DNA of 64,000 bases from Xylanibacter ruminicola (GCF_900107775.1 NZ_FNRF01000004.1:186001-250000); one strand, 5' to 3'. Shown: positions 53,728 through 61,828, counted from the first letter of the stretch. Notes: a model not told the origin generated them from the sequence alone. Numbers and translations are program-made.

Positions 53728-54040
53728 ATGGCACTTAAAGTAAAGGCAGTTGAATGTGAACGACGTAAAGGCTGGTCTGATTACCACTCGTCGTATCATC
53801 TTTACGCCAACTGTTGCTCTGAAGGAAGAGCTGGCTAACACAGCTATCCAGATTACCTGTATCGACCGCAACGGCAAGGAGGTGAAGCGTGTAACCAGTG
53901 GCGACAGCGGCGATATCGAGGACAATGAGAATGGTGGCGGCAATCAGCCAAGCAATGGCGGTAACGGTGGAAACACCGGAGGCAACCAGGGCGGCAACAC
54001 CGGAGGTGGTGGTGATGAAGATGAGTCGTACGGCGATTAA
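53728..54040 (+). pseudogene. HU-like DNA-binding protein gene with internal deletion and frameshift
   Basis: The ATG at 53728 opens MALKVKAVE, the usual start of a Bacteroidetes HU-related family. Homologues then have about 100 residues of HU fold; here they are missing. From about 53753 the reading continues one frame over with VNDVKAGLITTRRIIFTPTV, ANTAIQITCIDRNGKEVKRV and a Gly/Asn/Asp-rich tail, the normal C-terminus. A deletion that also shifts frame explains this. In the ATG frame translation ends after about 36 codons. The promoter and terminator are still present, so loss may be recent. Confidence 0.8.
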
Positions 54041-54044
54041 GAGA

Positions 54045-54071
54045 AGGGTGTGCGTAATGTTGGCACACCCT
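54045..54071 (+). terminator. Hairpin after the HU-like pseudogene
   Basis: AGGGTGTGC (54045-54053) pairs with GCACACCCT (54063-54071), 9-bp stem; the T-run is weak. Confidence 0.65.
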
Positions 54072-54096
54072 CGATTTAGTTAAGAAAAACCCGCGC

Positions 54097-55566
54097 TTAC
54101 TTACCAGTCAAAAATGCTTCGAGCTTGGCCTTGATGCCGGCATCGGTAAAGCCATACGGTGTTGTACACACAATTCGCAAATCGTAATTATTGAAGAGCT
54201 CTTTGCTGCAGTTCTGAATATCCTGTTCACTCACTTCATACTTGAAATAATTGTATGGTGGAACGTCTTTAAAAAGAGGTTTGGAATACAAGAAGTTGGC
54301 CTTGATACTGGAATGGGTATCCACAACAAAACTGTGATGAATATTGTTTAATTCCTGCCGCTGGAGTTCCTTTTGCTTTTCAATTGGTAATGGGGCGATA
54401 TGCTCCTGGAAACCGTTACGTATGACATCATCCAACTTTTTGGTAACACCATCTATAAAATCACTGAGCTGCTGATCGTCGGCATATAGGTCTAAATTTT
54501 TCACAAAGTGTAATGCATAAACGGGGCGTCTAAAAAATGGGGCACTTTCATCGATCGACGTCACAACCTGTGCATGAAGCGAAGAACCAAGCATCTCGCC
54601 AATGCGGGTATATACCGCTGCTTTTCTGAGATAGTCAAGATCCTCTGAGCTGGATAGCGCCACACAAGGTTTTATGAAATAGAATTGAATAGAAAAAATA
54701 GGACCTTCTCGTTTAGTCATCAACAACTTCTGGTTGCTCAGCTCGTTCACGCTTCTTTCGGGAGCAGGCATACTGGGGCGGCTGCCGAATTTCTGCTTGA
54801 TGATATCAGCGATATTGCTGGGCGCTTTGCCATACACATACAGGCACTGATTTTGTGGCACATACCAGCGCTGGTAGTAGGCTTCGAGCTGCTGGAGCGT
54901 AATGCTGCGGATGCTATTAATTTGCTTATCCAGCAGTTCATCGAGCGAACATCCATCCACGAATGTAGCCTTCTGGTAGTTGTCATGTTTTTTTGCAAGA
55001 TCGTATCTACTGTTAGTGATTTCATTCACCAAAAACTCTTTCTGACGTTCCAACTCCGAAGCCGAGAATCGTGCATGACCTGCTATCTCAGCCAACAGTC
55101 CAACACACGACGCTGCATAGGCTCGCTCATTCTTTAAACGAAACAGATTATACTCTGTACACCCGTTATCAATCTCCGAACTGTAGGTAGAGATATCGGG
55201 AACAAGACCATTAACGGCACGGAATTGGGAAAATCGTTGCAGTTGCAGTTCATCGAGTTTATCCTTAAGCACACCGCATGTACCCGCAATAAGGTTTTCA
55301 GAGCAAAGCATTCTTCTTAATAAGAGCGATATGCCGGGGGTACCCTCGTCGTCGCCAGTTCCAGATTTCTGGATAAGTCGCATTTCCAGCTTGCTATCAG
55401 GAAAAAAGTTATTGCATAAATAATAGCGGAAGCCATTGTCGAGTACACCTGGAGTAATGTTCAAAGGATTTGTGATAAAGTCCTCGTACTTAACATCCCC
55501 TGACTGTGCCGATGCTTGGATGGTGAAAGCACAAGCAATCATAAAAAATAATAGTTTTGTTTTCAT
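54097..55566 (-). CDS. M16-family peptidase subunit lacking the zinc site
   Basis: 489 residues with signal peptide (FFMIACAFTIQASAQS). M16 fold: VLDNGFRYYLCNNFFPDSKL, LERQKEFLVNEITNSRYDL and YYQRWYVPQNQCLYVYG. The HxxEH zinc motif is replaced by LLLRR (GISLLLRRMLCSE), so it cannot be catalytic by itself. The gene 13 bases upstream encodes a similar protein that keeps HLLEH. Such pairs act as active/inactive heterodimers, e.g. mitochondrial processing peptidase. Probably periplasmic. Confidence 0.88.
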   Translation of the reverse strand: MKTKLLFFMIACAFTIQASAQSGDVKYEDFITNPLNITPGVLDNGFRYYLCNNFFPDSKLEMRLIQKSGTGDDEGTPGISLLLRRMLCSENLIAGTCGVLKDKLDELQLQRFSQFRAVNGLVPDISTYSSEIDNGCTEYNLFRLKNERAYAASCVGLLAEIAGHARFSASELERQKEFLVNEITNSRYDLAKKHDNYQKATFVDGCSLDELLDKQINSIRSITLQQLEAYYQRWYVPQNQCLYVYGKAPSNIADIIKQKFGSRPSMPAPERSVNELSNQKLLMTKREGPIFSIQFYFIKPCVALSSSEDLDYLRKAAVYTRIGEMLGSSLHAQVVTSIDESAPFFRRPVYALHFVKNLDLYADDQQLSDFIDGVTKKLDDVIRNGFQEHIAPLPIEKQKELQRQELNNIHHSFVVDTHSSIKANFLYSKPLFKDVPPYNYFKYEVSEQDIQNCSKELFNNYDLRIVCTTPYGFTDAGIKAKLEAFLTGK

Positions 55567-55579
55567 TACTATATCAATA

Positions 55580-57028
55580 TTAGTGCCTCAGAAGAGCATT
55601 CAGTTTTTCGGTTATTTCTTTTTCAGGATAGTCATACGGAAGCACGCATTCTATCGTGATTTTTGACTTGTTGATGAAATTCTTGCAGTAATCAGAGATA
55701 TCCTTGCCGCTGAGCACGAACGTCCAGTAGGCATCAGAATTCTCCTGCTTATATAACGGTAAGGAATAAATGAAACATACATCGGGCGGTAAAACTCTAT
55801 CGATAGTATTGCCTTCGCCATTGCCCTCCTGCAGCCTTTTCATAATCTGAGCGCAGCGCAGTGCCACCTCGCCTTTCTTGAGCGTGTCCTTTGGCATTTC
55901 TATCTTAACGCCATTACTTCTGACATTGTTTACCAAAGCTGCCACACTATCCACAAAAGCCTGCAAGCCACCGCCAGGTAGTTCTTCATTGAGGTCGCAC
56001 GTAAAGGTTGCAGTCAACATCAAGCGCTCTGCAACTTGATAACGAGTAACGAAGTTGCTTGCAAATTTTCGCTCCCTTATCTTTTCATTGAGGGCGTGAT
56101 TGATTTGTTTCAAAGCAAAGTAATCTCTGAAGAAGTTAGGACTCGTCTTTTCTGCCTGTGTCAGAATAGGCAGCGCAAAATTCAGCGTCAACGAACATGC
56201 TGTACTTCCCCATCTCTCGATAAGCATATTCTTATCAGTGAAATCTAAGATGGTGGGCGATGGGGCAGGCACACGTGGGTGGCTGCCGAATTTACGCTTT
56301 ATGATCTTCTCAATACCGTCGGGAACATTACCAGTAACCAGCAGGCACTGATTCTGAGGATGGTACCATTTACGATAGAATGCCTCAAGTTGCGACAGTG
56401 TAATCTTCTTGGCACTGTTTAATTGAACTTCACGCCATTCGGCAGGATCATATCCAAATCTGAAAACACCCAAGTTAGCATCTGCCTGTCGTGCATTTAA
56501 AACGTATTTTCGATTAGCAACCTCGTTGATCATCCTTGTCCTCTGCCTTTCCAGATCCTCGGCACAGATCTTAGAACCCTCGGCAATCTCAGATAATATC
56601 TCCATACACGAATCGGCATAGGCCAGTTCACTCTTTAGTTGATATAAGTCGAATTTCATATAATTAGCCCCTGTGAAAGCGTTGAACCCTGAGCCGTATT
56701 CCTTGCCAAGCTTTTTCAGATATTGTATTAAGGTATCTCCTGTAGCAATCGGTCGATTAGCGGTGGCCAACATATGCTCCAGGAGATGTGATATCTCTGG
56801 GGTTTCGCCATCATCATGAAACCCAGTCTTCTGCAGCAGACTCATCTGAAAAGGCTGATGTACCTCTTTAACGATGTAATACTGAAAACCATTGTCGAGC
56901 GTTCCATGAATAACATGGGAGGTATCTCTCAGCAGGAAATCCTCAAACCTGAGAGTTCCTGATTTTGCTAACGCTTGCATTCCTAGAACGCAGGCGAATA
57001 AGACTAAAAAACTTTTTAGTTTAACCAT
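55580..57028 (-). CDS. M16-family zinc peptidase, active subunit
   Basis: 482 residues from ATG 57028 (signal peptide LKSFLVLFACVLGMQALA); an upstream ORF extension crosses the promoter. Zinc motif HLLEH in EISHLLEHMLATANR, third ligand Glu in RQRTRMINEVANRKYV. ITLSQLEAFYRKWYHPQNQC is the second conserved block. It is about half the length of double-size M16 peptidases and fits a two-subunit clamshell with the product of the next gene. Likely degrades or processes peptides in the periplasm. Confidence 0.9.
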   Translation of the reverse strand: MVKLKSFLVLFACVLGMQALAKSGTLRFEDFLLRDTSHVIHGTLDNGFQYYIVKEVHQPFQMSLLQKTGFHDDGETPEISHLLEHMLATANRPIATGDTLIQYLKKLGKEYGSGFNAFTGANYMKFDLYQLKSELAYADSCMEILSEIAEGSKICAEDLERQRTRMINEVANRKYVLNARQADANLGVFRFGYDPAEWREVQLNSAKKITLSQLEAFYRKWYHPQNQCLLVTGNVPDGIEKIIKRKFGSHPRVPAPSPTILDFTDKNMLIERWGSTACSLTLNFALPILTQAEKTSPNFFRDYFALKQINHALNEKIRERKFASNFVTRYQVAERLMLTATFTCDLNEELPGGGLQAFVDSVAALVNNVRSNGVKIEMPKDTLKKGEVALRCAQIMKRLQEGNGEGNTIDRVLPPDVCFIYSLPLYKQENSDAYWTFVLSGKDISDYCKNFINKSKITIECVLPYDYPEKEITEKLNALLRH

Positions 57029-57079
57029 TATTGTTGTAAAATTATAGATAATATTCAGTATTTTAAGCTTTTGCAGGTG

Positions 57080-57087
57080 CAAAGGTA
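57080..57087 (-). promoter_or_regulatory. -7 element of the M16 peptidase pair
   Basis: Minus-strand TACCTTTG, about 50 bases before the ATG at 57028. Confidence 0.55.
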
Positions 57088-57227
57088 TATCAAACTGGGA
57101 ATATACCCTAGTCATATAGCTGTTTGTATAATGGATTATTTCCATTATCAAACAACATCAAATTCAAATATATCTGATAATCAAGAATTTACAGACTCAG
57201 CCATTAGCAGTTGTACCTGTCATTGTA

Positions 57228-57773
57228 TCAAGACTGTATAAGGCGGGTTTGCTTGCGGGCGGCGCGCCAACGGGGGAAATACTGATCCATGAGGGCGTGG
57301 AAACGGGCGTTGTGAGTGGGCTCTAACAAATGACAGAGCTCGTGAGCTACAACATGCTCGATACACCACTCGGGGAGCAACAGGGTGTAGATAGAGAAAC
57401 AGATGGCATGGGTTTTGATGTTGCACATGCCCCAACGGGATATCATGGCCTTGTAGGTGATGGCGGATGGGGTGACACCCATCTGCTGGGAATAACGCTC
57501 TACCATGGGCTCAACAATAGCTTTAAGGCGGGCAATGGCCTCGGCCCTATCCTTGCGGGTTTTAAGTGGCAGCTGACCGTAGAAGGCGGCGCGCTGCTGC
57601 TGGCGCTGGAGGGTGCGCTTACGGGCCTGCTCAATCCAGTCGAGATGCTCGGCAATGAACTTCTCGACGGTCTTCTTGGGCAGTCCGATAGGTGCAGAAA
57701 CATGCACATCGCCATTTTTGGCGATGCGCATGGATAATCGGCTTGTAAACCTATATGTAAGCTTTACTTGCAT
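57228..57773 (-). CDS. YgjP-like metal-dependent hydrolase
   Basis: 181 residues. The zinc motif HELCH (H144, E145, H148) with third ligand H154 in HLLEPTHNARFH matches the YgjP/DUF45 (M48-like) family. The N-terminal VHVSAPIGLPKKTVEKFI is also typical. Cytosolic; its substrate is not known. It follows msrA by 3 bases and is co-transcribed. Confidence 0.88.
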   Translation of the reverse strand: MQVKLTYRFTSRLSMRIAKNGDVHVSAPIGLPKKTVEKFIAEHLDWIEQARKRTLQRQQQRAAFYGQLPLKTRKDRAEAIARLKAIVEPMVERYSQQMGVTPSAITYKAMISRWGMCNIKTHAICFSIYTLLLPEWCIEHVVAHELCHLLEPTHNARFHALMDQYFPRWRAARKQTRLIQS

Positions 57774-57776
57774 GTA

Positions 57777-58298
57777 TTACTGCTGCTTGCTCTTATCCTT
57801 GGCCTGCTTGGCAAACTTAAAGAGCTCGAGGGGCAGGTGGCAGTAGCCATCGGGATTCTTATCCAGGTAGTCCTGATGATACTCCTCGGCCGAATAGAAC
57901 TTCTGCAAAGGCAGTTTTTCTACAGCCAATGGCTCTGTGTACTGGGCCTGCTGCTCGGCATAAACCTTCTCGATGACAGGCAGATCATTGGCATCCTGAT
58001 AGTAGATGCCTGTACGATAGCGGGTACCCTCGTCGTGGCCCTGCTTATTCAGACTGGTAGGATCGATGGCCTTGAAGAACATCTGCAACAGGAACTCGAG
58101 ACCAACTACCTCGTCGTTGTACTTGATACGAACGGTTTCGGCGTGGCCTGTGGTATCGGTATAAACCTCCTTATAGGTTGGGTTCTCGGTGTGGCCGTTG
58201 GCAAAGCCCACTTCGGTCTCAATCACACCTTCTATCTGCTTAAAGAAGTGCTCTGTACCCCAGAAGCAACCTCCAGCCAGGTAAATCTCTTTTTCCAT
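57777..58298 (-). CDS. msrA: Peptide-methionine (S)-S-oxide reductase MsrA
   Basis: 173 residues from ATG 58298; the longer ORF runs into the promoter. GGCFWGTEHFF with nucleophile Cys11, then VGFANGHTENPTYKEVYTDT and YHQDYLDKNPDGYC. It reduces methionine sulfoxide (S form) in proteins using thioredoxin. No MsrB domain is fused. First gene of a pair with the YgjP-like gene. Confidence 0.96.
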   Translation of the reverse strand: MEKEIYLAGGCFWGTEHFFKQIEGVIETEVGFANGHTENPTYKEVYTDTTGHAETVRIKYNDEVVGLEFLLQMFFKAIDPTSLNKQGHDEGTRYRTGIYYQDANDLPVIEKVYAEQQAQYTEPLAVEKLPLQKFYSAEEYHQDYLDKNPDGYCHLPLELFKFAKQAKDKSKQQ

Positions 58299-58327
58299 TT
58301 TTATTATGCTTTTGTTAAATCCGGGTG

Positions 58328-58358
58328 CAAAGATACTACTTATTTCTGAGAAAACAAA
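58328..58358 (-). promoter_or_regulatory. Promoter of msrA
   Basis: Minus-strand TATCTTTG (58328-58335), TTTG (58355-58358), 19-base spacer. It starts inside the T-run of the tRNA-Pro terminator. Confidence 0.65.
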
Positions 58359-58388
58359 AAAAACCGCCAGCAAAAATTGCTAGCGGTT
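58351..58388 (-). terminator. Terminator of tRNA-Pro
   Basis: AACCGCCAGC (58362-58371) pairs with GCTAGCGGTT (58379-58388) with one mismatch, loop of 7, and a T-run on the minus strand. Confidence 0.82.
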
Positions 58389-58406
58389 AAACCATTTTTG
58401 TTTTGG

Positions 58407-58479
58407 TCGAGGTGACAGGACTCGAACCTGCGACAGCCTGGTCCCAAACCAGGAACGCTACCAACTGCGCTACACCTCG
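58407..58479 (-). tRNA. tRNA-Pro (UGG)
   Basis: On the minus strand the acceptor CGAGGTG pairs with CACCTCG, the T-loop is TTCGAGT, and the anticodon stem-loop is CCTGG-TTTGGGA-CCAGG, giving anticodon TGG. The CCA end is not encoded. Own promoter upstream and terminator downstream. Confidence 0.95.
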
Positions 58480-58496
58480 TTTTTGTTTTGCGGGTG

Positions 58497-58526
58497 CAAA
58501 GGTACAAAGAAAATTTGGAATACAAA
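58497..58526 (-). promoter_or_regulatory. Promoter of tRNA-Pro
   Basis: Minus-strand TACCTTTG (58497-58504) with TTTG at 58523-58526 (18-base spacer). Confidence 0.6.
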
Positions 58527-58602
58527 AATATCAAAGCCAAAAAGTGGTATTTATTTACGTATTTTAACAAATAAGCCATTTTCACCCCCCAAAACACAAA
58601 AA

Positions 58603-58623
58603 AGCCTCCCAATTTGGGAGGCT
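58603..58623 (-). terminator. Terminator of the serine palmitoyltransferase gene
   Basis: AGCCTCCC (58603-58610) pairs with GGGAGGCT (58616-58623), with an extra A-T pair inside, followed on the minus strand by six T. Confidence 0.85.
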
Positions 58624-58636
58624 AATTATAGAATTT

Positions 58637-58663
58637 CAATTTTCAATTCTCAATTATCAATTA
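58637..58663 (-). repeat. Heptamer repeat at the 3' end of the SPT gene
   Basis: CAATTTT, CAATTCT, CAATTAT, CAATTA on the plus strand, exact period 7. The sense (minus) strand reads AATTGA-type units, with TGA in each. It begins at the stop codon. Confidence 0.8.
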
Positions 58664-59848
58664 TTTGATAATGCCCTGCTCTACGAAAATCTTCTTCAGA
58701 GCAACTACCGAACGGTCAACCTGTTCTTTAGTGTGAGTTGCCATCAGAGCGTAGCGCACCAGTGTATCCTGAGGTGCACATGCAGGAGGAATCACGGGGT
58801 TGATAAACACACCAGCCTTGAAAGCCAGAGCGGTTACCAGGAATGTCTTATTTACATCGCGCACGTAAAGAGGAATAATAGGACTCTCGGTCTCACCAAT
58901 CTCGAATCCTTCCTCGCGGAAACGCTTCAGGGCATAGTTTGTAACATCCCACAGAGCCTGGATGCGCTCGGGTTCCTGCTGAATGATGTGCAGAGCCTCG
59001 AGAGCTGCAGCTGTAGCAGCAGGTGTGTTAGATGCCGAGAAGATATAAGTGCGGCAAGTGTGACGCAGATAGTTGATGGTATCCCAATCAGCAGCGATGA
59101 AACCACCGATAGAAGCCAGACTCTTAGAGAATGTACCCATGATCAGGTCAACCTCGTCAGTAAGTCCGAAATGGTCGCAAACACCACGTCCCTGCTTACC
59201 GAATACGCCGATACCATGAGCCTCGTCAACCATGATAGAGCAGTTGTACTTGTGCTTGAGCTCAACGATAGCAGGCAGGTTAGCCAGGTCGCCCTCCATA
59301 GAGAACACGCCATCAACCACAATCAGCTTAACAGCCTCCTGAGGCAGCTTCTGAAGCACGCGCTCCAAGTCGGCCATATCGTTGTGCTTGTAGTGCAACT
59401 GACGGGCGAATGCCAAACGACGTCCGTCAACGATAGATGCGTGGTCGCGATCATCGCAGATAACGTAATCGTCCTTACTCAACAGAGCAGGGATAACACC
59501 CTGGTTTACTGAGAAACCTGTTGACAGGCACAGACAATCGTCCTTACCAATAAACTTTGAGATTTCCTTTTCGAGCTTAACATGCAGATCGAGTGTACCA
59601 TTAAGGAATCGGCTTCCGGCACAACCAGAGCCATACTTGTCGAGTGCAGCCTTAGCAGCATCAATAATACGCTGGTCGCCAGTCAAGCCTGTATAGGCAT
59701 TAGAGCCGAACATCAGCACCTTGTGGCCACCCATCTCAACTTCCGTTCCCTGCTTTCCTTCAATCTCGCGGAAATAGGGATATACGTCAGCCTCCATAAA
59801 CTTCTGTGGCTCACGATAATGCTTGAATCTTTCTTGTAACTGTCCCAT
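58661..59848 (-). CDS. spt: Serine palmitoyltransferase-like alpha-oxoamine synthase
   Basis: 395 residues, PLP-dependent. GSNAYTGLTGDQRII, KYGSGCAGSRFLNGTLDLHV, DDRDHASIVDGRRLA, MVDEAHGIGVFGKQGRGVCD and the PLP lysine in GTFSKSLASIGGF (about 241). The whole sequence resembles the Bacteroides/Porphyromonas enzyme that joins serine and palmitoyl-CoA, the first step of sphingolipid synthesis, more than KBL or BioF. Divergent from a DAGK-type lipid kinase. Confidence 0.88.
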   Translation of the reverse strand: MGQLQERFKHYREPQKFMEADVYPYFREIEGKQGTEVEMGGHKVLMFGSNAYTGLTGDQRIIDAAKAALDKYGSGCAGSRFLNGTLDLHVKLEKEISKFIGKDDCLCLSTGFSVNQGVIPALLSKDDYVICDDRDHASIVDGRRLAFARQLHYKHNDMADLERVLQKLPQEAVKLIVVDGVFSMEGDLANLPAIVELKHKYNCSIMVDEAHGIGVFGKQGRGVCDHFGLTDEVDLIMGTFSKSLASIGGFIAADWDTINYLRHTCRTYIFSASNTPAATAAALEALHIIQQEPERIQALWDVTNYALKRFREEGFEIGETESPIIPLYVRDVNKTFLVTALAFKAGVFINPVIPPACAPQDTLVRYALMATHTKEQVDRSVVALKKIFVEQGIIK

Positions 59849-59890
59849 TCCGATATAGGTATAGTCTATTATTTTCTAAATTTCAGGGTG

Positions 59891-59922
59891 CAAAGATACA
59901 CATTTTTCGGTAAAACGTGCAA
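59891..59922 (-). promoter_or_regulatory. Promoter of the SPT gene
   Basis: Minus-strand TATCTTTG (59891-59898), TTG (59920-59922), 21-base spacer. Confidence 0.7.
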
Positions 59923-59993
59923 GTTTTTACCAAGAAATAGTTAGTTTTTGCTATTTTTCTTGTCTTTAGGGGTATTTTTTCGCCCAAATTTCG

Positions 59994-60001
59994 TAAATTT
60001 G
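59994..60001 (+). promoter_or_regulatory. -7 element of the lipid kinase gene
   Basis: TAAATTTG, 10 bases before the ATG at 60012; the -33 element is weak. Confidence 0.5.
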
Positions 60002-60011
60002 CACCATAATT

Positions 60012-61049
60012 ATGACGAAGAAGAGAAAAATTACATTTATTTTGAACCCCAAATCGGGAACCACTTCAAAGGCCGAGGTTCCTGCTCTGATAGGACAGAT
60101 TATCGACAAAGATCTGTTCGACACCGAAATATGCTTTACTGAATACCGAGGACACGCTGCTGAGATAGCAAAACGTAAGGCCGAAGAAGGCGTTGACGTA
60201 GTAGTTGCCGTGGGTGGCGACGGCACCGTAAACGAGGTGGCACGATCGCTGGTACACACCAATACAGCCCTGGGCATCGTACCCTGCGGCAGCGGCAACG
60301 GACTGGCCCGACACCTGTGTGTGCCCATGGACATCAAGAAAGCCATCGGCATGATTAACAGTTGTAAGATTGATTCGTTTGATTATGGCGTGATTAACGG
60401 CATGCCCTTCTTCTGTACTTGCGGCATGGGGTTCGACGCCTTTATATCGCTGAAGTTTGCCGAAGCTGGCAAGCGCGGTCCCATCACTTACGTTGAAACC
60501 GTGCTGAAAGAGGGACTGAAATACAAGCCCGAGACATACGAGGTGAGCGACGACACCGGAGCACGCAAGTACAAGGCATATCTGATAGCCTGCGCCAACG
60601 CCTCGCAGTATGGCAATAATGCCTATATAGCCCCAGGAGCCACCATGAAGGATGGCGAGATGGACGTGATTATCATGGAACCATTTACAGCACTCGACGC
60701 ACCACAGATTGCCGCCGACCTGTTTATGAAAACCATGCACAACAACTCGAAAATAAAAACTTTCCGCACCAAAACACTGCATATCACCCGTAAGCAGCCA
60801 GGTGCCATACACTACGATGGCGACCCGATTATGACGGATGCCGAGATTGATGTGCACATTGAGCCACAGGGTATCAAGATTCTGACTAACCCTGAGGCTG
60901 AAGAGGATGCCGGACAGCCCAACGCAGTGCTGAATGCCTTTAGCGACTTCTTTAATAATATAAATAATGTACGCGAGGACATTGAGCGACAAGGGCACCG
61001 AATCCAGGTAATCAACAAGGTGCTTTTGCGTAAGCTTACCAAATTATGA
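60012..61049 (+). CDS. Diacylglycerol-kinase-family lipid kinase
   Basis: 345 residues: DAGK catalytic domain with ITFILNPKSGTTSKAEVPAL, VVVAVGGDGTVNEVARSL and GIVPCGSGNGLARHL, then the YegS-like C-terminal beta domain (ANASQYGNNAYIAPGATMKD, IHYDGDPIM). It phosphorylates a lipid with a free hydroxyl at the inner membrane. Divergent from the serine palmitoyltransferase gene, so a sphingoid or ceramide substrate is an attractive inference, but diacylglycerol is equally possible. Confidence 0.92.
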   Translation: MTKKRKITFILNPKSGTTSKAEVPALIGQIIDKDLFDTEICFTEYRGHAAEIAKRKAEEGVDVVVAVGGDGTVNEVARSLVHTNTALGIVPCGSGNGLARHLCVPMDIKKAIGMINSCKIDSFDYGVINGMPFFCTCGMGFDAFISLKFAEAGKRGPITYVETVLKEGLKYKPETYEVSDDTGARKYKAYLIACANASQYGNNAYIAPGATMKDGEMDVIIMEPFTALDAPQIAADLFMKTMHNNSKIKTFRTKTLHITRKQPGAIHYDGDPIMTDAEIDVHIEPQGIKILTNPEAEEDAGQPNAVLNAFSDFFNNINNVREDIERQGHRIQVINKVLLRKLTKL

Positions 61050-61237
61050 TGCAGCAGATTGTTGTTTATTTCATCTTAGCTTGTGCGATTGGTTATGCCG
61101 CGTGGTGGGTTTACCAGCGGCTACAAAACACCAATGATCCGTGCGAAGGTTGCGACGGATGCCAGCTAAAAGAGCTGAAAGAACACGCAAAACAGTGCAA
61201 GAAACAGAAAAAAAGCGGTTGCTGCGCGAAAAAGTAG
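61046..61237 (+). CDS. Small Cys-rich membrane protein, FeoB-associated type
   Basis: 63 residues: one membrane helix (about 5-23, VVYFILACAIGYAAWWVY), then a cytosolic tail with cysteine pairs (CEGCDGCQLKELKEHAKQC and SGCCAKK). It looks like the FeoB-associated Cys-rich membrane proteins, though no feo gene is near. The ATG overlaps the lipid kinase stop (ATGATG), so it is translated with the kinase. Confidence 0.75.
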   Translation: MMQQIVVYFILACAIGYAAWWVYQRLQNTNDPCEGCDGCQLKELKEHAKQCKKQKKSGCCAKK

Positions 61238-61245
61238 CTAAAAAA

Positions 61246-61277
61246 TTTGGTAGTCTCAGAAAATCTCAGTACCTTTG
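61246..61277 (+). promoter_or_regulatory. Promoter of tRNA-Cys
   Basis: TTTG (61246-61249), 20-base spacer, TACCTTTG (61270-61277), a full consensus match. Confidence 0.8.
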
Positions 61278-61316
61278 CACCCGCATTTGAGAAAATGTCA
61301 GTCATTCTTTTTACCT

Positions 61317-61388
61317 GGTGCCTTGGATGAGTGGCTTAGTCAACGGTCTGCAAAACCGTCTACGGCGGTTCGAATCCGCCAGGCACCT
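61317..61388 (+). tRNA. tRNA-Cys (GCA)
   Basis: Acceptor GGTGCCT pairs with AGGCACC, anticodon stem-loop ACGGT-CTGCAAA-ACCGT gives GCA, and the T-arm is GGCGGTTCGAATCCGCC. CCA is not encoded. Confidence 0.95.
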
Positions 61389-61392
61389 CTGA

Positions 61393-61422
61393 AAAATCCT
61401 CAGCAAACGCTGAGGATTTTTT
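61393..61422 (+). terminator. Terminator of tRNA-Cys
   Basis: AAAATCCTCAGC pairs with GCTGAGGATTTT around AAAC, followed by further T. Confidence 0.88.
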
Positions 61423-61435
61423 GTTGTCCTGATGT

Positions 61436-61828
61436 TTAATCTTCAGGTGCGAGAATATCGCCAATCTCTTCGATTTCTTCCTCGTCGAACCAACGGCTAA
61501 GCTTACTCTTGGCCTGCTCAACGATTTCGGGATCGATACCTGTCCACACCTTCTTCAGCACGTACAGCAGCACAGCCAAGTCGTCGGTAAGTCCGGCTAT
61601 GGGGATGGCATCGGGAATCACATCGAGCGGACTGATCATGTAACCCAGAGCACCAATGATGATAGCCTTATCGGCCTTGCTCACCTTGTCGCTCTGCAGG
61701 GTGTAATAAAGTATCAGTGCCGCATAAACCAGTTTGGCACCAGCGCGCTTAGCAATACGCGCAATCTTCTCGGCAAATTCTGTCTGCGAAAACTTGTTCG
61801 CATAACTCATAAAATCGGGTAATTCCAT
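61436..61828 (-). CDS. YkvA-family (DUF1232) membrane protein
   Basis: 130 residues. The DUF1232 core ALGYMISPLDVIPDAIPIAG with the following TDDLAVLLYVLKKV is unmistakable. One or two weak membrane helices (VYAALILYYTLQ and the core). The family is widespread with no known function. Its stop lies close to the tRNA-Cys terminator, which may serve both strands. Confidence 0.88.
   Translation of the reverse strand: MELPDFMSYANKFSQTEFAEKIARIAKRAGAKLVYAALILYYTLQSDKVSKADKAIIIGALGYMISPLDVIPDAIPIAGLTDDLAVLLYVLKKVWTGIDPEIVEQAKSKLSRWFDEEEIEEIGDILAPED

Noticed and set aside
53728..53838. Programmed frameshift to explain the HU-like gene
   Set aside because: Joining the two frames would still lack the roughly 100-residue HU core, and no slippery sequence is present; a deletion is simpler.
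54097..55566. M16 gene without HxxEH called a pseudogene
   Set aside because: The reading frame, signal peptide and rest of the fold are intact and it is coupled to an active paralogue, so a non-catalytic subunit is more likely.
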